NCBI RefSeq assembly: GCF_052114085.1
Contig: NZ_JBFREB010000001.1
Coordinates: forward strand, 3,224,001 to 3,288,000
Length of the DNA stretch: 64,000 nucleotides
DNA from: Leifsonia sp052114085
GTDB taxonomy: Bacteria > Actinomycetota > Actinomycetes > Actinomycetales > Microbacteriaceae
Direction of reading: 5' to 3'
In this document: one piece after another, positions 1 through 8,450 of the stretch
How positions within the stretch are numbered: position 1 is the first letter of the stretch
Layout of the letters: each line of letters begins with the position of its first letter
The notes under the pieces: model-generated
The model's database searches: none
The model's input: the letters and a program-made list of their open reading frames with translations, nothing else
What the model was told of the DNA's origin: nothing
Program-made: the position numbers and the translations under genes

Positions 1-426
1 CGCCTGGACCGGCGCCAGGACGACGATCCCGTCCACCGAGTCCTCGGCGAGGTGGTCGAGCGCCGCCTTCATGGCCGCGCGGTCCACATCCCCGAGGGTG
101 ACGAGGTTGGTGGCATAGCCCGCGCTCCTGGCCTCGTCGGCGATCCCGCTGAGGGCGACCGACGGACCGTACTGGGCGAGACCGAAGCTCACGATCCCGA
201 TGTTCATCGTCTGGCCGTTCGCCAGCGCACGAGCGGCGGGGTTTCGGCGGTAGCGCAGTTGGCGGATGGCGAGCTCCACACGTTCCCGAATCTCGGGGGC
301 GACGTTGGGGCTCCCGTTGACGACGCGGGAGACGGTCTGCTGGGACACCCCGGCGAGCCGTGCGACATCGATCATCCTGGCACCGCGAGTCGTCGACTGC
401 TTCTCGTTACTCGAAGGTGCCGACAC
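1..426 (-). CDS. LacI-family transcriptional regulator (C-terminus beyond window)
   Basis: This is the N-terminal part of a LacI/GalR repressor; the reading frame is open to the window edge. The DNA-binding helix-turn-helix reads IDVARLAGVSQQTVSRVVNG, followed by the hinge segment RYRRNPAARALANGQ and the start of the periplasmic-binding-protein-like effector domain (NIGIVSFGLAQYGPS, then GYATNLVTLGD). I chose the GTG at 426, four bases after the stop of the permease gene, because this spacing suits translational coupling; an ATG at 375, which starts the family-typical IDVARLAGVS segment, is the alternative. As the last gene of the nitrilase/CUT2 transporter operon it probably represses that operon in response to the imported compound. 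The ligand cannot be read from the sequence. Confidence 0.9.
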   Translation of the reverse strand, partial: MSAPSSNEKQSTTRGARMIDVARLAGVSQQTVSRVVNGSPNVAPEIRERVELAIRQLRYRRNPAARALANGQTMNIGIVSFGLAQYGPSVALSGIADEARSAGYATNLVTLGDVDRAAMKAALDHLAEDSVDGIVVLAPVQA

Positions 427-430
427 GGTC

Positions 431-1498
431 TCAGCTCGCTGCCCGTGCGGTGCGGCGTCCGAAGTGCGATCGGAAGAACCCGGAGATCCTCTGAACACCT
501 CCGGCACTGGAGAGGAAGACGGCCACCACGATCACGGCACCCTTGATGACCAGCTGGGGCTCCGACGAGATCCCCACCAGGTTCATCACGTTGATGATCG
601 TCGCGAGGACGAAAACGCCGATCACGGCGCTGATGGGGTCGCCCTTGCCGCCCATCAGGGAGGCGCCGCCCACGACCACCGCGGCGATCGCATCCAACTC
701 GTAGCCGACGCCGATGAGCGAGCTGCCCTGGCGCAGCTGGGCCGCGGCGATGAGACCGGCCAGGCCGGCGAGGAGTCCCGACATCGTGTAGGTGATGATG
801 AGGTTGCGGGCCACGGGCAGACCGGAGAGACGCGCGGCCTCCGGGTTGCCGCCGATCGCGTAGAGCGACCGCCCGAAGGTGGTGAACTTCGCCACGAGTG
901 CCGCGAGGATCATGACGACGAGGAAGATCATGACCGGGTTCTGCAGCCCGAGGGTCGTTCCGCGGGCGAAGAGGTCGATGAAGGTCTGGTCGGTGATCTG
1001 GATCAGGCTGGTCGACTGGATGATGTAGCTGAAGCCTTTGACCGCACTCATCATGGCGAGAGTCGCGATGAACGGCGGGATGCGCAGCCACACGACGAGC
1101 AGGCCGTTGATCAGTCCCGCGATCCCGCAGCAGAACAGCGTGAACGCGACGGAGAGCCCTGTCGCCATGCCGGCTTGCAGGGTCAATGCCACGATCACCG
1201 TGGACATGGCCAGGATCGACCCGACCGACAGGTCGATGCCGCCGGTGAGGATGACGAAGAACTGCCCGACCGCGAGGACCGCCACGATGGAGGCGGCCGC
1301 GATCACGTTCTCCGCGTTCCTCAGGGTGAGGAAGTCGGCCGAGACGTAGTAGCCGATCACGATGATAACGACGAGCACCAGAAGCAGGTAGCTCTTCGGC
1401 AGGAGGCGCTTGGCCACACCGCCCCACGTCGAGCGCGGGCGCGCGGCCGGGGACGAGCCGGTCGGCTTCACCGGCTCTTGGAGAGTGTTGTTCGACAT
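431..1498 (-). CDS. CUT2-type sugar ABC transporter permease (RbsC-like)
   Basis: Inner-membrane permease of the ribose/galactose/autoinducer-2 class (BPD_transp_2), 355 residues, mostly hydrophobic with about eight to ten membrane spans. The family signature GGIDLSVGS lies around residue 90, and the conserved block with AAVVVGGASLMGGKG lies near residue 280. The start ATG (MSNNTLQ) has GGGAAAG five bases upstream; an ATG five codons earlier has no comparable site. It forms the channel with the ATPase directly upstream (56 bp gap) and the binding protein beyond it. Substrate specificity cannot be assigned; the family takes pentoses, hexoses, polyols and AI-2-like molecules. Confidence 0.93.
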   Translation of the reverse strand: MSNNTLQEPVKPTGSSPAARPRSTWGGVAKRLLPKSYLLLVLVVIIVIGYYVSADFLTLRNAENVIAAASIVAVLAVGQFFVILTGGIDLSVGSILAMSTVIVALTLQAGMATGLSVAFTLFCCGIAGLINGLLVVWLRIPPFIATLAMMSAVKGFSYIIQSTSLIQITDQTFIDLFARGTTLGLQNPVMIFLVVMILAALVAKFTTFGRSLYAIGGNPEAARLSGLPVARNLIITYTMSGLLAGLAGLIAAAQLRQGSSLIGVGYELDAIAAVVVGGASLMGGKGDPISAVIGVFVLATIINVMNLVGISSEPQLVIKGAVIVVAVFLSSAGGVQRISGFFRSHFGRRTARAAS

Positions 1499-1554
1499 TG
1501 TCTTTCCCGTCATTGGGTTGGGTCAGTGGATGTGTTCGGTTGCCCGGGGGTCGC

Positions 1555-3063
1555 TCAGGCGAGCAGCTGCAGGATGCGTTGCCCCTGCGGGTCGATCTGG
1601 TCGTGGTCGAATTCGGCGACGACCCGGCCACGGGCCATGACGAGCACGCGATCGCACATCATCGCCTCCGAGATCTCAGAGCTTGCGATGATCACGGTTC
1701 CGCCCGAGCGGGCGAAGTCGCGGATCAGCTCGTACATGTCCTCCTTGGCGCCGACGTCGACCCCGCGGGTCGGCTCGTCGCAGATGAGGAGGCGGGAGGA
1801 GCGCACCAGCCACCGTGCGAGGATGCCCTTCTGCTGCGTCCCGCCGCTCAAGGTCTTCATCGGCTGGTTTACGCTGGACACCTTCATGCCGAGCTTGGTC
1901 ACCATGTCCTGAGCGGCCCGCTTCTCGCGCTTGCCGTCGATCACCGCGAGCCGGCTGAACATCGGCATGCTCGCGAGCGTGATGTTGCCCGCGACGCCCA
2001 TGTCCGGGATGAAGCCCTGCGTCTTGCGGTCCTGCGGCAGCAGCCCGATCCCGCGCCGGATGGCGTCGCGCGGTGTGGCGAACGAGACCGGCTTGTCGTC
2101 GATCGTCAGCTGCCCGTCGGTCTTCCTGCGGGCCCCGGCGAGCAGGCTCGCGAGCTCGGACTGGCCCGAACCGATGAGGCCCGCGATGCCGAGCACCTCC
2201 CCTTGGTACAGATCGAAGTCGATGTCGGCGACCCGGTCGTCCTCGCCCAGCCCGCGGGCGGACAGAAGGATCTTCTCTGTGCGGCCGGCGCCGAGACGGG
2301 GGCTGCGCTCGCCGCGCAGGGCCGCGTCCGCGATCGAACCCTCGAGGCTCTTTCCGACCATGGCGGTCACCACGTCAGCGGGTTTCGTTTCGGCGGTGGT
2401 CAGGTTCGCGGCGGTGACGCCGTCCCGCAGCACGGTCACTGCGTCGCACAGGCTGTAGAGCTCGTCCATCCGATGCGAGATATAGAGGAGCGTCACCCCT
2501 TCGGCTGCCAGCCGGCGCAGCACGGTGAAGAGGCGCTCGACGTCCGGTAGAGGGAGTGTGGAGGTGGGCTCGTCGAGCAGCAGGATGCGCGCGTCCTTGT
2601 GCAGCGCCTTGGCGAGCTCGACGGCCTGCTGCTCGGCCACCGAGAAACTGGAGACCGGCTGGCGCACGTCGAGATCGAATCCGACGCGGGCGAGCGCTTC
2701 GCGGGCCTTGGCCTGCATCTGTTTCCAGTCGACGACGCTTCCCTTCTTGGGGAGCGTGCCGAGGAAGATGTTCTCGGCCACCGAGAGCGAAGGCACGAGG
2801 CTGAGCTCCTGGTAGATGGTGTGGATCCCCGCGGCTTGGGCGTCCGTCGGCTCACGGAACTTCACGACCTCACCGCCCAGGCGGATGGTCCCACCATCCG
2901 GCGTCTCGGCTCCCGAGAGGATCTTGACCAGCGTCGACTTGCCGGCGCCGTTCTGGCCGGCGAGGGCGTGGATGCTTCCCCGTTTGACCGAGAAGCTGAC
3001 ACCCTTCAGCGCCTGAACGCCGAGGTAGCCCTTGGTGATGCCCTCGAGCTGAAGCTCGTCCAT
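1555..3063 (-). CDS. CUT2-type sugar ABC transporter ATP-binding protein (RbsA-like)
   Basis: Tandem ABC ATPase of 502 residues, the usual size for RbsA/MglA. The first nucleotide-binding domain has an intact Walker A (GQNGAGKST, around residue 36) and Walker B (LLLDEPTSTL). The second half has the degenerate Walker A typical of this family (GLIGSGQSE, without the lysine) but keeps a signature LSGGTQQK and Walker B ICDEPTRGVDVG. It powers uptake through the adjacent permease. The start ATG is preceded by AGGAAATC. A 14-bp perfect stem-loop lies between this gene and the upstream binding-protein gene, which would favour higher levels of the binding protein than of the ATPase. Confidence 0.95.
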   Translation of the reverse strand: MDELQLEGITKGYLGVQALKGVSFSVKRGSIHALAGQNGAGKSTLVKILSGAETPDGGTIRLGGEVVKFREPTDAQAAGIHTIYQELSLVPSLSVAENIFLGTLPKKGSVVDWKQMQAKAREALARVGFDLDVRQPVSSFSVAEQQAVELAKALHKDARILLLDEPTSTLPLPDVERLFTVLRRLAAEGVTLLYISHRMDELYSLCDAVTVLRDGVTAANLTTAETKPADVVTAMVGKSLEGSIADAALRGERSPRLGAGRTEKILLSARGLGEDDRVADIDFDLYQGEVLGIAGLIGSGQSELASLLAGARRKTDGQLTIDDKPVSFATPRDAIRRGIGLLPQDRKTQGFIPDMGVAGNITLASMPMFSRLAVIDGKREKRAAQDMVTKLGMKVSSVNQPMKTLSGGTQQKGILARWLVRSSRLLICDEPTRGVDVGAKEDMYELIRDFARSGGTVIIASSEISEAMMCDRVLVMARGRVVAEFDHDQIDPQGQRILQLLA

Positions 3064-3105
3064 GATTTCCTCTGCACTTCCTCGTGACGTGTTCGTCTGA
3101 ACGTG

Positions 3106-3143
3106 GTCGCTGCGCCCGAACCGATGACATCGGGCGCAGCGAC
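3106..3143 (-). terminator. Intercistronic stem-loop between binding protein and ATPase genes
   Basis: Two perfect 14-bp arms (3106-3119 and 3130-3143, core GTCGCTGCGCCCGA) flank a 10-base loop directly after the binding-protein stop codon. There is no U tract, so it is more likely an attenuator or an mRNA 3'-end stabiliser than a full terminator; this is the usual arrangement for making excess binding protein. Confidence 0.7.
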
Positions 3144-3165
3144 TCCTTGTGGTACCCGCAGGTGC

Positions 3166-4242
3166 CTAGTCGTTCGCCCGCACGTACGTGTCAGCGGGCT
3201 TGTAGTACTGCTTGGCGTTCTCCGGCGTGACGACGGTCGTCTTGATGAAGACTTCCTTCTTCGGGCATGCCGACTTGTCGTTGTTGTAGGCGGCGACGGC
3301 CATCTTCACCGCGGCGACGCCCTGGTCCCACGGCTGGTTGGACGCGGTCGCTTGGAGCGGACCGGTCGGGTTGTCGACCATCTCCTTGACGACGTTCATC
3401 CCGCCGTCGTAGCCGGCAACGATGACGCCGTCGCCCCAGATGCCGGCCTGCTGGAGGCCCTGCTCGATGCCGCCCTGCATCACGTCGCTCATGCTGTAGA
3501 CGATCTTCAGGTCCGGGTTCGCCGTGGCGACGTCGCGGATCGGGGCGAGCGCCTTATCCGGCTTCCACTCGCCGTACTTCGTCTCCAGCTTCTTGGTCGT
3601 GATGCCGGGGTACTTCTTCATCACGCTCTCGTAGCCCTTCATGAACCCGTTGAACCGCAGGTCACTGAGGACATCGCCGGGGAAGCCGCCGATACCGACG
3701 ACCTTGATCTCGCCGGTCTCGCCGAACTTGGCGACGGCCTTCTTCGCGGCGACCTCGCCGGCAAGGGAGCCGGTGTAACCCTGGTCCTCCGCGACGTAGC
3801 AGTACATGTCCTTGACCAGCGACGGGTCGAGGTTCGAGTTGACCGTGACGAGGGGGACGTTGGCGCTTTGAAGCGCTGCGACGGACGCACCGACACCGAT
3901 GGGGTCGTTCGGGTTCATGATGACGGCGTCGACGTTCTTCGTGATGAGGGTCTGGACGTCTGCGTTCTGGCGGACGGTGTCACCGTTCGCGTCGAGGAGC
4001 TGGATGGTGGCGCCGAGCTTCTTGGCCTCGGCCTGGCCGCCCTCGACGAGGGTCTTCCACCAGTCGCTTCCGCTGATGCCGCGCTGGCTCCAACCGATGA
4101 CGAGCCCCTTGCCCGTCCTCTTGTCGGCGTCGTTGGCAGCGGCTCCGTCGGTTCCGCCGCGGGCGCATCCGGTGAGGAGGAGCGCTGAGACCGCCGCGAT
4201 ACCGGCGACCTTGAGCATGGTTCGGGTGTGGGGACTGATCAT
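3166..4242 (-). CDS. Sugar ABC transporter substrate-binding lipoprotein (RbsB-like)
   Basis: Periplasmic-binding-protein-like lipoprotein (Peripla_BP_4 type), 358 residues. It has a signal peptide with a lipobox LLLTGC whose cysteine is residue 26, so the mature protein should be lipid-anchored outside the membrane. The body shows typical features: GLVIGWSQRGISGSDWW, DAVIMNPNDPIGVG and VAGYDGGMNVVKEM. I start it at the ATG with AGGAAG upstream and a correct-length signal peptide; the frame extends 13 codons further without a ribosome site. It delivers the substrate to the CUT2 permease downstream. Its position next to an amide hydrolase suggests the ligand may carry a C-N bond, which is inference. 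Confidence 0.93.
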   Translation of the reverse strand: MISPHTRTMLKVAGIAAVSALLLTGCARGGTDGAAANDADKRTGKGLVIGWSQRGISGSDWWKTLVEGGQAEAKKLGATIQLLDANGDTVRQNADVQTLITKNVDAVIMNPNDPIGVGASVAALQSANVPLVTVNSNLDPSLVKDMYCYVAEDQGYTGSLAGEVAAKKAVAKFGETGEIKVVGIGGFPGDVLSDLRFNGFMKGYESVMKKYPGITTKKLETKYGEWKPDKALAPIRDVATANPDLKIVYSMSDVMQGGIEQGLQQAGIWGDGVIVAGYDGGMNVVKEMVDNPTGPLQATASNQPWDQGVAAVKMAVAAYNNDKSACPKKEVFIKTTVVTPENAKQYYKPADTYVRAND

Positions 4243-4296
4243 TTTTCCACTTCCTTGTGAGGTGATCGGTGCTGGGTACAACGGGTGGTGCTAGCA

Positions 4297-4343
4297 GCGG
4301 CGCCCCGGGCCGGAACGGGGGATGGACCGCCCCGGGACGCCGC
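4297..4343 (-). terminator. GC-rich stem-loop between amidohydrolase and binding-protein genes
   Basis: Arms at 4297-4310 and 4329-4343 (GCGGCG-N-CCCGGG type, one mismatch) pair across an 18-base loop. It lies just after the amidohydrolase stop and before the binding-protein ribosome site. No U run follows; it may tune expression within the operon. Confidence 0.5.
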
Positions 4344-4354
4344 CACGCGGTGCG

Positions 4355-5440
4355 CTAGTCGAGCGGCGTGAAGACGCCGCGCTCCTCGAGCAGCTTGATG
4401 TTGCGGGCGCGGGTCTCGCGCTCGCGGGCGAGCCAGTCCTCCCCGGGAGGGGCGTCGAGGTACTGGTTCTTCGGGTAGATCGGCTTCTCATAGATCGCCG
4501 CGTACTGCTCGGTGCGCAGATCCTTGAAGCCGTTGAACACGCCGTTCGCCTGACGGTCACGACGCAGCGCGTCGATGTCGATCGTGGTGCTGACGAAGGT
4601 GTCGCCGGCAGTCACGCCCGGGGTCTCCGTGATGATCCGACCGCGCTGGTTGACGATCATCGACCGGCCGCCGAAGAGGTCGTTGATGACGCCGTCCGGG
4701 CCCAGCTCCGGGCCGAGGTTCGGTGCCACGACGATGGCGTTGTTGAACAGAGCGTGCGCCTTGTTCTGCACCTCCCACATGCCCTGAGAGGTCTGCGGCT
4801 CGATGAGGGTTGCGCGGATGATGACCTCTGCGCCGTTCATGGCGAGCCCGCGGGCGATCTCCGGATAGGCACCCTCGTGGCAGATGACGTAGCCGATGTT
4901 GCCGATGTCGGGGGTCTTCGCGACGGGGTAGATGGCGTCCAGCACGTTGCCGTCGCCCTTCTTCTGGATCCATTCGTCCCACAGATCGTGGGGGTTGGTG
5001 GTGCCGAGGGTTCCGCCTTCGAAGCCGTCGCTGGTCGCCTTCGCCCGACGGTAGATCACGTCGCCGTTCGGGTCGATCATGAACGCGCAGTTGAAATAGC
5101 GGTCCGGGAAATCGTCGTCGGCGACGAGGTACAGCTCGCCGGCGATGTACGTGTTCAACTCACGAGCGGCCTTGCCGAGCTCGTCGGTCTCGGGACCGGG
5201 GATGGTGCGGGCGAACTTCTTCTCCGCCTCGCGGTTGCCTGCGGTGAATGCCATGTGCATTCCCTGGATCGCCATCTCGGGGATGACGACCAGCTTGACC
5301 GGGTGACCCTCGGTCGCTGCGACGCCGACCGCCGTCTTCATGAACCCGATGATGCGCTTGGTGTTCTTCAGCGCGTCCTCCGGCTCGACGATCGGGATCT
5401 GCAACGGCGATAAGGCTACGACGGTGTACGGCTCAGTCAC
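4355..5440 (-). CDS. Nitrilase-superfamily carbon-nitrogen hydrolase (aliphatic amidase/formamidase-like)
   Basis: A 361-residue cytosolic amidohydrolase of the CN-hydrolase fold. The Glu-Lys-Cys catalytic triad is visible: E55 in VVIPEMAIQG, K134 in IYRRAKAT and C187 in GYVICHEGAYPE. Length and the HEGAYPEIARGLAMNGAEV block resemble amidases of the aliphatic amidase/formamidase branch, which release ammonia from amides; the exact substrate is not readable. The start is a GTG with AGGAG six bases upstream. It is the first gene of an operon with a ribose-type ABC importer and a LacI regulator, so it probably acts on the imported compound or a breakdown product. A nitrilase leading a CUT2 sugar operon is unusual. 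Confidence 0.9.
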   Translation of the reverse strand: MTEPYTVVALSPLQIPIVEPEDALKNTKRIIGFMKTAVGVAATEGHPVKLVVIPEMAIQGMHMAFTAGNREAEKKFARTIPGPETDELGKAARELNTYIAGELYLVADDDFPDRYFNCAFMIDPNGDVIYRRAKATSDGFEGGTLGTTNPHDLWDEWIQKKGDGNVLDAIYPVAKTPDIGNIGYVICHEGAYPEIARGLAMNGAEVIIRATLIEPQTSQGMWEVQNKAHALFNNAIVVAPNLGPELGPDGVINDLFGGRSMIVNQRGRIITETPGVTAGDTFVSTTIDIDALRRDRQANGVFNGFKDLRTEQYAAIYEKPIYPKNQYLDAPPGEDWLARERETRARNIKLLEERGVFTPLD

Positions 5441-5708
5441 TTCAACTCCTTTGTCGTTGGTTGTGTGGAGGTCACGTTAGCGCACTATCAACTACGAAGT
5501 CACGCCTGCGATTGCCGCAGCACGCATTGCCATTCCGGCTCGAAAGGTCCATAAATGCCAATTGATCAGGACAAATGCTGGAACTGTAAGCCCCCGAAAT
5601 AATGTGAATCTAATCGCGCAGCGGGTTCTATAAACGCATACGGATTAGCGCACTCACAGCAATGCGTAGTGATTGCCTCGCGAAGACGACACCGGCTACC
5701 GTCGCCTT
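5441..5708. promoter_or_regulatory. Divergent intergenic region with repeated TTAGCGCACT
   Basis: This AT-richer spacer separates the amidohydrolase operon (minus) from the VOC gene (plus). The 10-mer TTAGCGCACT occurs twice in the same orientation, at 5477-5486 and 5645-5654; the first copy sits in the nearly palindromic TAGCGCACTA. CTAATC (5610-5615) and GATTAG (5643-5648) form an inverted pair near the second copy. These are candidate sites for the LacI regulator at the end of the operon. No gene is seen here. Confidence 0.45.
5697..5702 (+). promoter_or_regulatory. TACCGT -10 box of leaderless VOC gene
   Basis: TANNNT hexamer ending exactly six bases before the ATG at 5709, with no ribosome site; transcription would start at the start codon. 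Confidence 0.55.
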
Positions 5709-6410
5709 ATGAGTGTCCGATTTCACTCCGTCACCTTCCGCTCGGGGGACCCGGAGGCCGACGCGTCGTTCTGGGGAGCGCTGCTCGGTCGGACGCCGCA
5801 GGTCGACGACGACGGGATCCTCCTGCCGGGCGACGACAGGCAGGTCGCGCTCCGCTTCGCCGCCGGCGACGCTCACGGCGCGGAACGGAATCGGCTGCAC
5901 CTCCACCTGAGTCGAGCGGGTCGCTTACAGGCGGAGGTCATCGCCGCCAGCGTGGAGTACGGGGCGCGGCTGCGCGGCAACGGACACGTTCCGAACGGCA
6001 GCTACGCGGCCATGGCAGACGTGGTGGGGGACGAGTTCTGCGTCATCGAGGACGAGAACGCCTACCTGGCGGGCGCCGGACCACTGGGCGAGGTGGCGTG
6101 CGAGGGGACACGGGCGACGGGGATCTTCTGGAGCCGCGCCCTCGGCTGGCCGGTGGTGTGGGACGTGGGCGAGGAGGTGGCCATCCAGGCGCCCGCGGGC
6201 GGAACGAAGCTCGCCTGGAGCGGCGAGCCCATCGAGGCGGGCAAACCGACCGATCGCCAGTACTTCAGCCTGATTGCACCGCCGAAAGGACTCGACGGTG
6301 AGATCGCCCGGCTGACGGGGCTCGGGGCGAGGGACGCAGTCTCGTCACCGTCAGGGGCGACGACCATCCGCGATCCCGACGGGGTCGCCTTCATCGTCCG
6401 CCCCGGCTGA
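5709..6410 (+). CDS. VOC-family (glyoxalase/bleomycin-resistance-like) protein
   Basis: A 233-residue protein made of two vicinal-oxygen-chelate halves. The first begins FHSVTFRSGDPEADASFWGA with FWGALLGR at about residue 20, the second has ATGIFWSRALGWPVVWD near residue 137, and it ends with the typical TTIRDPDGVAFIVRP. VOC folds support metal-dependent isomerases, dioxygenases and antibiotic-binding proteins; no specific activity can be assigned. I start it at the ATG that lies six bases after a TACCGT box; a TTG twelve codons upstream is open but has no signal. It stands alone, divergent from the amidohydrolase operon. Confidence 0.82.
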   Translation: MSVRFHSVTFRSGDPEADASFWGALLGRTPQVDDDGILLPGDDRQVALRFAAGDAHGAERNRLHLHLSRAGRLQAEVIAASVEYGARLRGNGHVPNGSYAAMADVVGDEFCVIEDENAYLAGAGPLGEVACEGTRATGIFWSRALGWPVVWDVGEEVAIQAPAGGTKLAWSGEPIEAGKPTDRQYFSLIAPPKGLDGEIARLTGLGARDAVSSPSGATTIRDPDGVAFIVRPG

Positions 6411-6471
6411 GGTGCAGAGGGCGTGGGGCTCGAACCGTATCCGCGCCCTCCCGCTCTTCACCCGTTCGATC

Positions 6472-6477
6472 TAGGGT
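6472..6477 (+). promoter_or_regulatory. TAGGGT -10 box of leaderless monooxygenase gene
   Basis: TANNNT hexamer seven bases before the GTG at 6485. The same bases could also act as an AGGG-type ribosome site, so leaderless versus leadered is not certain. Confidence 0.45.
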
Positions 6478-6484
6478 GGCTCCC

Positions 6485-7672
6485 GTGAGCGCCTACGCCC
6501 TCCCCTCGCGTGTTCCGGCGCTGGTCATCGGGGCCGGACCCGGCGGCCTCGCCGCCGCCGCGGAGCTGAAGCGCGCGGGCGTCGACACTGTCGTCATCGA
6601 CAAGGCCGACCGGGTTGGGGCGAGCTGGGCCGCCCACTACGACCGTTTGCACCTGCACACGTCGCGCGGGCTCTCCGCGCTGCCCGGCTTCCGCATCCCG
6701 CGCCGCTACGGTCGCTGGGTCGCACGCGACGACGTGCTGCGCTACCTCGCCCAGTACGTCACCGTGCACGACCTCGACATCTGGTTGGGGGTTTCCGCCT
6801 TGTCTGTTGAACGGGCCGGACACCACTGGCAGGTCGCCTGGAGCAGAGGAGACGAGCGGGGCGTCATCGCTGCCGACAGCGTTGTCATCGCGACGGGCTA
6901 CAACCACAGCGCCAAGGTCTCCGACTGGCCCGGCCTCGACGCTTATCCCGGCACGGTGCTGCACTCGAGCGCATACCGGAACCCCGCGTCCCTCGGCGCT
7001 CGAAACGTACTCGTCGTCGGACCGGGCAACAGCGGAGCGGAGATCGCGGCCGACCTCGCCGAGGCGGGTGTCACGGTCTCGCTGGCGGTACGCACACCGC
7101 CGAACATCGTGCGTCGCGCCGTGGTCGGCATCCCCAGCCAGGCCCTCATCCTGTCGATGGCGGCATTCCCACTCAAGGTGCAGGATGCGCTCGCGGGCGC
7201 GTTGCAACGAGTGGCCGTCGGCGACCTGCGCAAGTACGGCATCCCTCGGGCGCCGCGAGGGATCGCCACCCAGCAGGCCCGCGATGATGTCACGCCGACG
7301 CTGGACGTCGGTCTGCTGCGCGCCCTTAAGGCCGGTCGTGTCACGGTCGTCGCGGCGGTCTCGAGATTCACCCCGGATGCCGTGGTGCTCGCCGACGGCA
7401 CCGAACTGCGCCCCGACGCGGTCGTACTCGCGACCGGGTTCCGCCGCGGCCTCGAGCCGCTGGTCGGCGAACTCGGCGTTCTTGCCCCCAGCGGTCGTCC
7501 GCTGGTCAACGCAGAGGCGCAACTGCCCGCGCACCCCGGCCTGTTCTTCCTGGGGTATTCGAATCCGCTGACCGGCAACCTCCGCCAGCTCGGCATCGAC
7601 GCCAGAAAGATCGCGATCGCCGTCTCAGCGGGGAGAGTTCGTCTCGGCGAACCAGCTCATGACGGTCAGTAG
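6485..7672 (+). CDS. Flavin-dependent monooxygenase / NAD(P)-binding oxidoreductase
   Basis: A 395-residue FAD/NAD(P)H oxidoreductase of the flavin-containing monooxygenase type (CzcO/ArsO-like). The N-terminal FAD-binding Rossmann motif is ALVIGAGPGGLAAAAEL at residues 9-25. The NADPH-binding motif is VLVVGPGNSGAEIAADL, and between them is YPGTVLHSSAYRNP, close to the FMO fingerprint FxGxxxHxxxY. A late ATGF motif (VLATGFRRGLEPL) closes the FAD domain. Such enzymes oxygenate soft heteroatoms or ketones; the substrate is unknown. The GTG start was chosen because it leads directly into the first Rossmann strand and follows a TAGGGT box. Its end overlaps the convergent SDR gene by 7 bp. Confidence 0.88.
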   Translation: MSAYALPSRVPALVIGAGPGGLAAAAELKRAGVDTVVIDKADRVGASWAAHYDRLHLHTSRGLSALPGFRIPRRYGRWVARDDVLRYLAQYVTVHDLDIWLGVSALSVERAGHHWQVAWSRGDERGVIAADSVVIATGYNHSAKVSDWPGLDAYPGTVLHSSAYRNPASLGARNVLVVGPGNSGAEIAADLAEAGVTVSLAVRTPPNIVRRAVVGIPSQALILSMAAFPLKVQDALAGALQRVAVGDLRKYGIPRAPRGIATQQARDDVTPTLDVGLLRALKAGRVTVVAAVSRFTPDAVVLADGTELRPDAVVLATGFRRGLEPLVGELGVLAPSGRPLVNAEAQLPAHPGLFFLGYSNPLTGNLRQLGIDARKIAIAVSAGRVRLGEPAHDGQ

Positions 7673-8349
7673 TCGATGCGCCCAGAACGGTTGTGGAACT
7701 CGCCGGTCGGACCGTCCGGACCCACCGTGGCCAGCATCACTGTGGCATCCGTCCCCTCCTCGACGGTCTGGTGTCCGCTGTACCCGTTGAACTCGGTGGC
7801 GGTGTAGCCGGGATCACTGGCGTTCACGCGGAACTCGGGCAGGCTCTTGGCGTACTGCACCGTCAGGGCGATGACCGCCGCTTTGGATGCTGCGTAGGGG
7901 ATGCCGAGCACCGAGAACTCGTCGTGCACGGGCGTCGACAGCCAGCGGGGCCAGCCGACGCCTGAGGCGACATTGACGATGACCGGCGCCGCCGAGCGGC
8001 GGAGCAGGGGCAGGCAGGCCTGGGTGACGCGGACGAGGCCGACCACATTGGTGTCGAGCGTCTGCTGCATCGACTCGGCGTCGAGGTCGTGTGTCCCCTG
8101 TCGCGAGGCTCCGAGCACGCCCGCGTTGTTGACCAGCACATCCAGCTCGGGCAGGGAGGCCACCGCCGCATCCACGCTGGCCCGGTCGGTGACATCGAGG
8201 GCCAGCGGGATGGCGCCGAGAGCTCGCGATCCTGCTCCGGCCGCGGTGTCGCGCATCCCGGCGAAGACGATGTGTCCGGCCGCGATGAGTCGGCGGGTGG
8301 TCTCGAGTCCGAGGCCACGGTTGGCTCCTGTGATGAGTGTCGTCGTCAT
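7666..8349 (-). CDS. SDR-family oxidoreductase
   Basis: Short-chain dehydrogenase/reductase of 227 residues, slightly shorter than the classical 250. It shows the cofactor motif TLITGANRGLGLETTRR at the N-terminus, the structural NNAGVLG, and the catalytic pair YAASK. The usual serine precedes it in NVASGVGW. It reduces or oxidises a carbonyl or alcohol using NAD(P)H; the substrate is not inferable. The gene is divergent from an XRE/MmyB-type regulator 101 bp away, the common genomic pairing for that regulator family, so this SDR is its likely target. The ATG follows CAGGAT by six bases, usable either as -10 box or as a ribosome site. Confidence 0.88.
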   Translation of the reverse strand: MTTTLITGANRGLGLETTRRLIAAGHIVFAGMRDTAAGAGSRALGAIPLALDVTDRASVDAAVASLPELDVLVNNAGVLGASRQGTHDLDAESMQQTLDTNVVGLVRVTQACLPLLRRSAAPVIVNVASGVGWPRWLSTPVHDEFSVLGIPYAASKAAVIALTVQYAKSLPEFRVNASDPGYTATEFNGYSGHQTVEEGTDATVMLATVGPDGPTGEFHNRSGRIDY

Positions 8350-8438
8350 GACTCGATCCTGCGTTCAAGCCGAGGGGACGCCCAGGCACCGGTCTTCGGG
8401 GGTACCGGCAGTACCAGGATGGGGCGGGCGCCCGGACG

Positions 8439-8444
8439 TACGAT
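8439..8444 (+). promoter_or_regulatory. TACGAT -10 box of leaderless regulator gene
   Basis: TANNNT hexamer exactly six bases before the ATG at 8451, no ribosome site. Confidence 0.55.
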
Positions 8445-8450
8445 GAGCGC

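Noticed and set aside
6417..6450. GAGGGCG...CGCCCTC inverted repeat after the VOC gene
   Set aside because: A 7-bp stem with a 20-base loop and no U tract is too weak to call a terminator with confidence.
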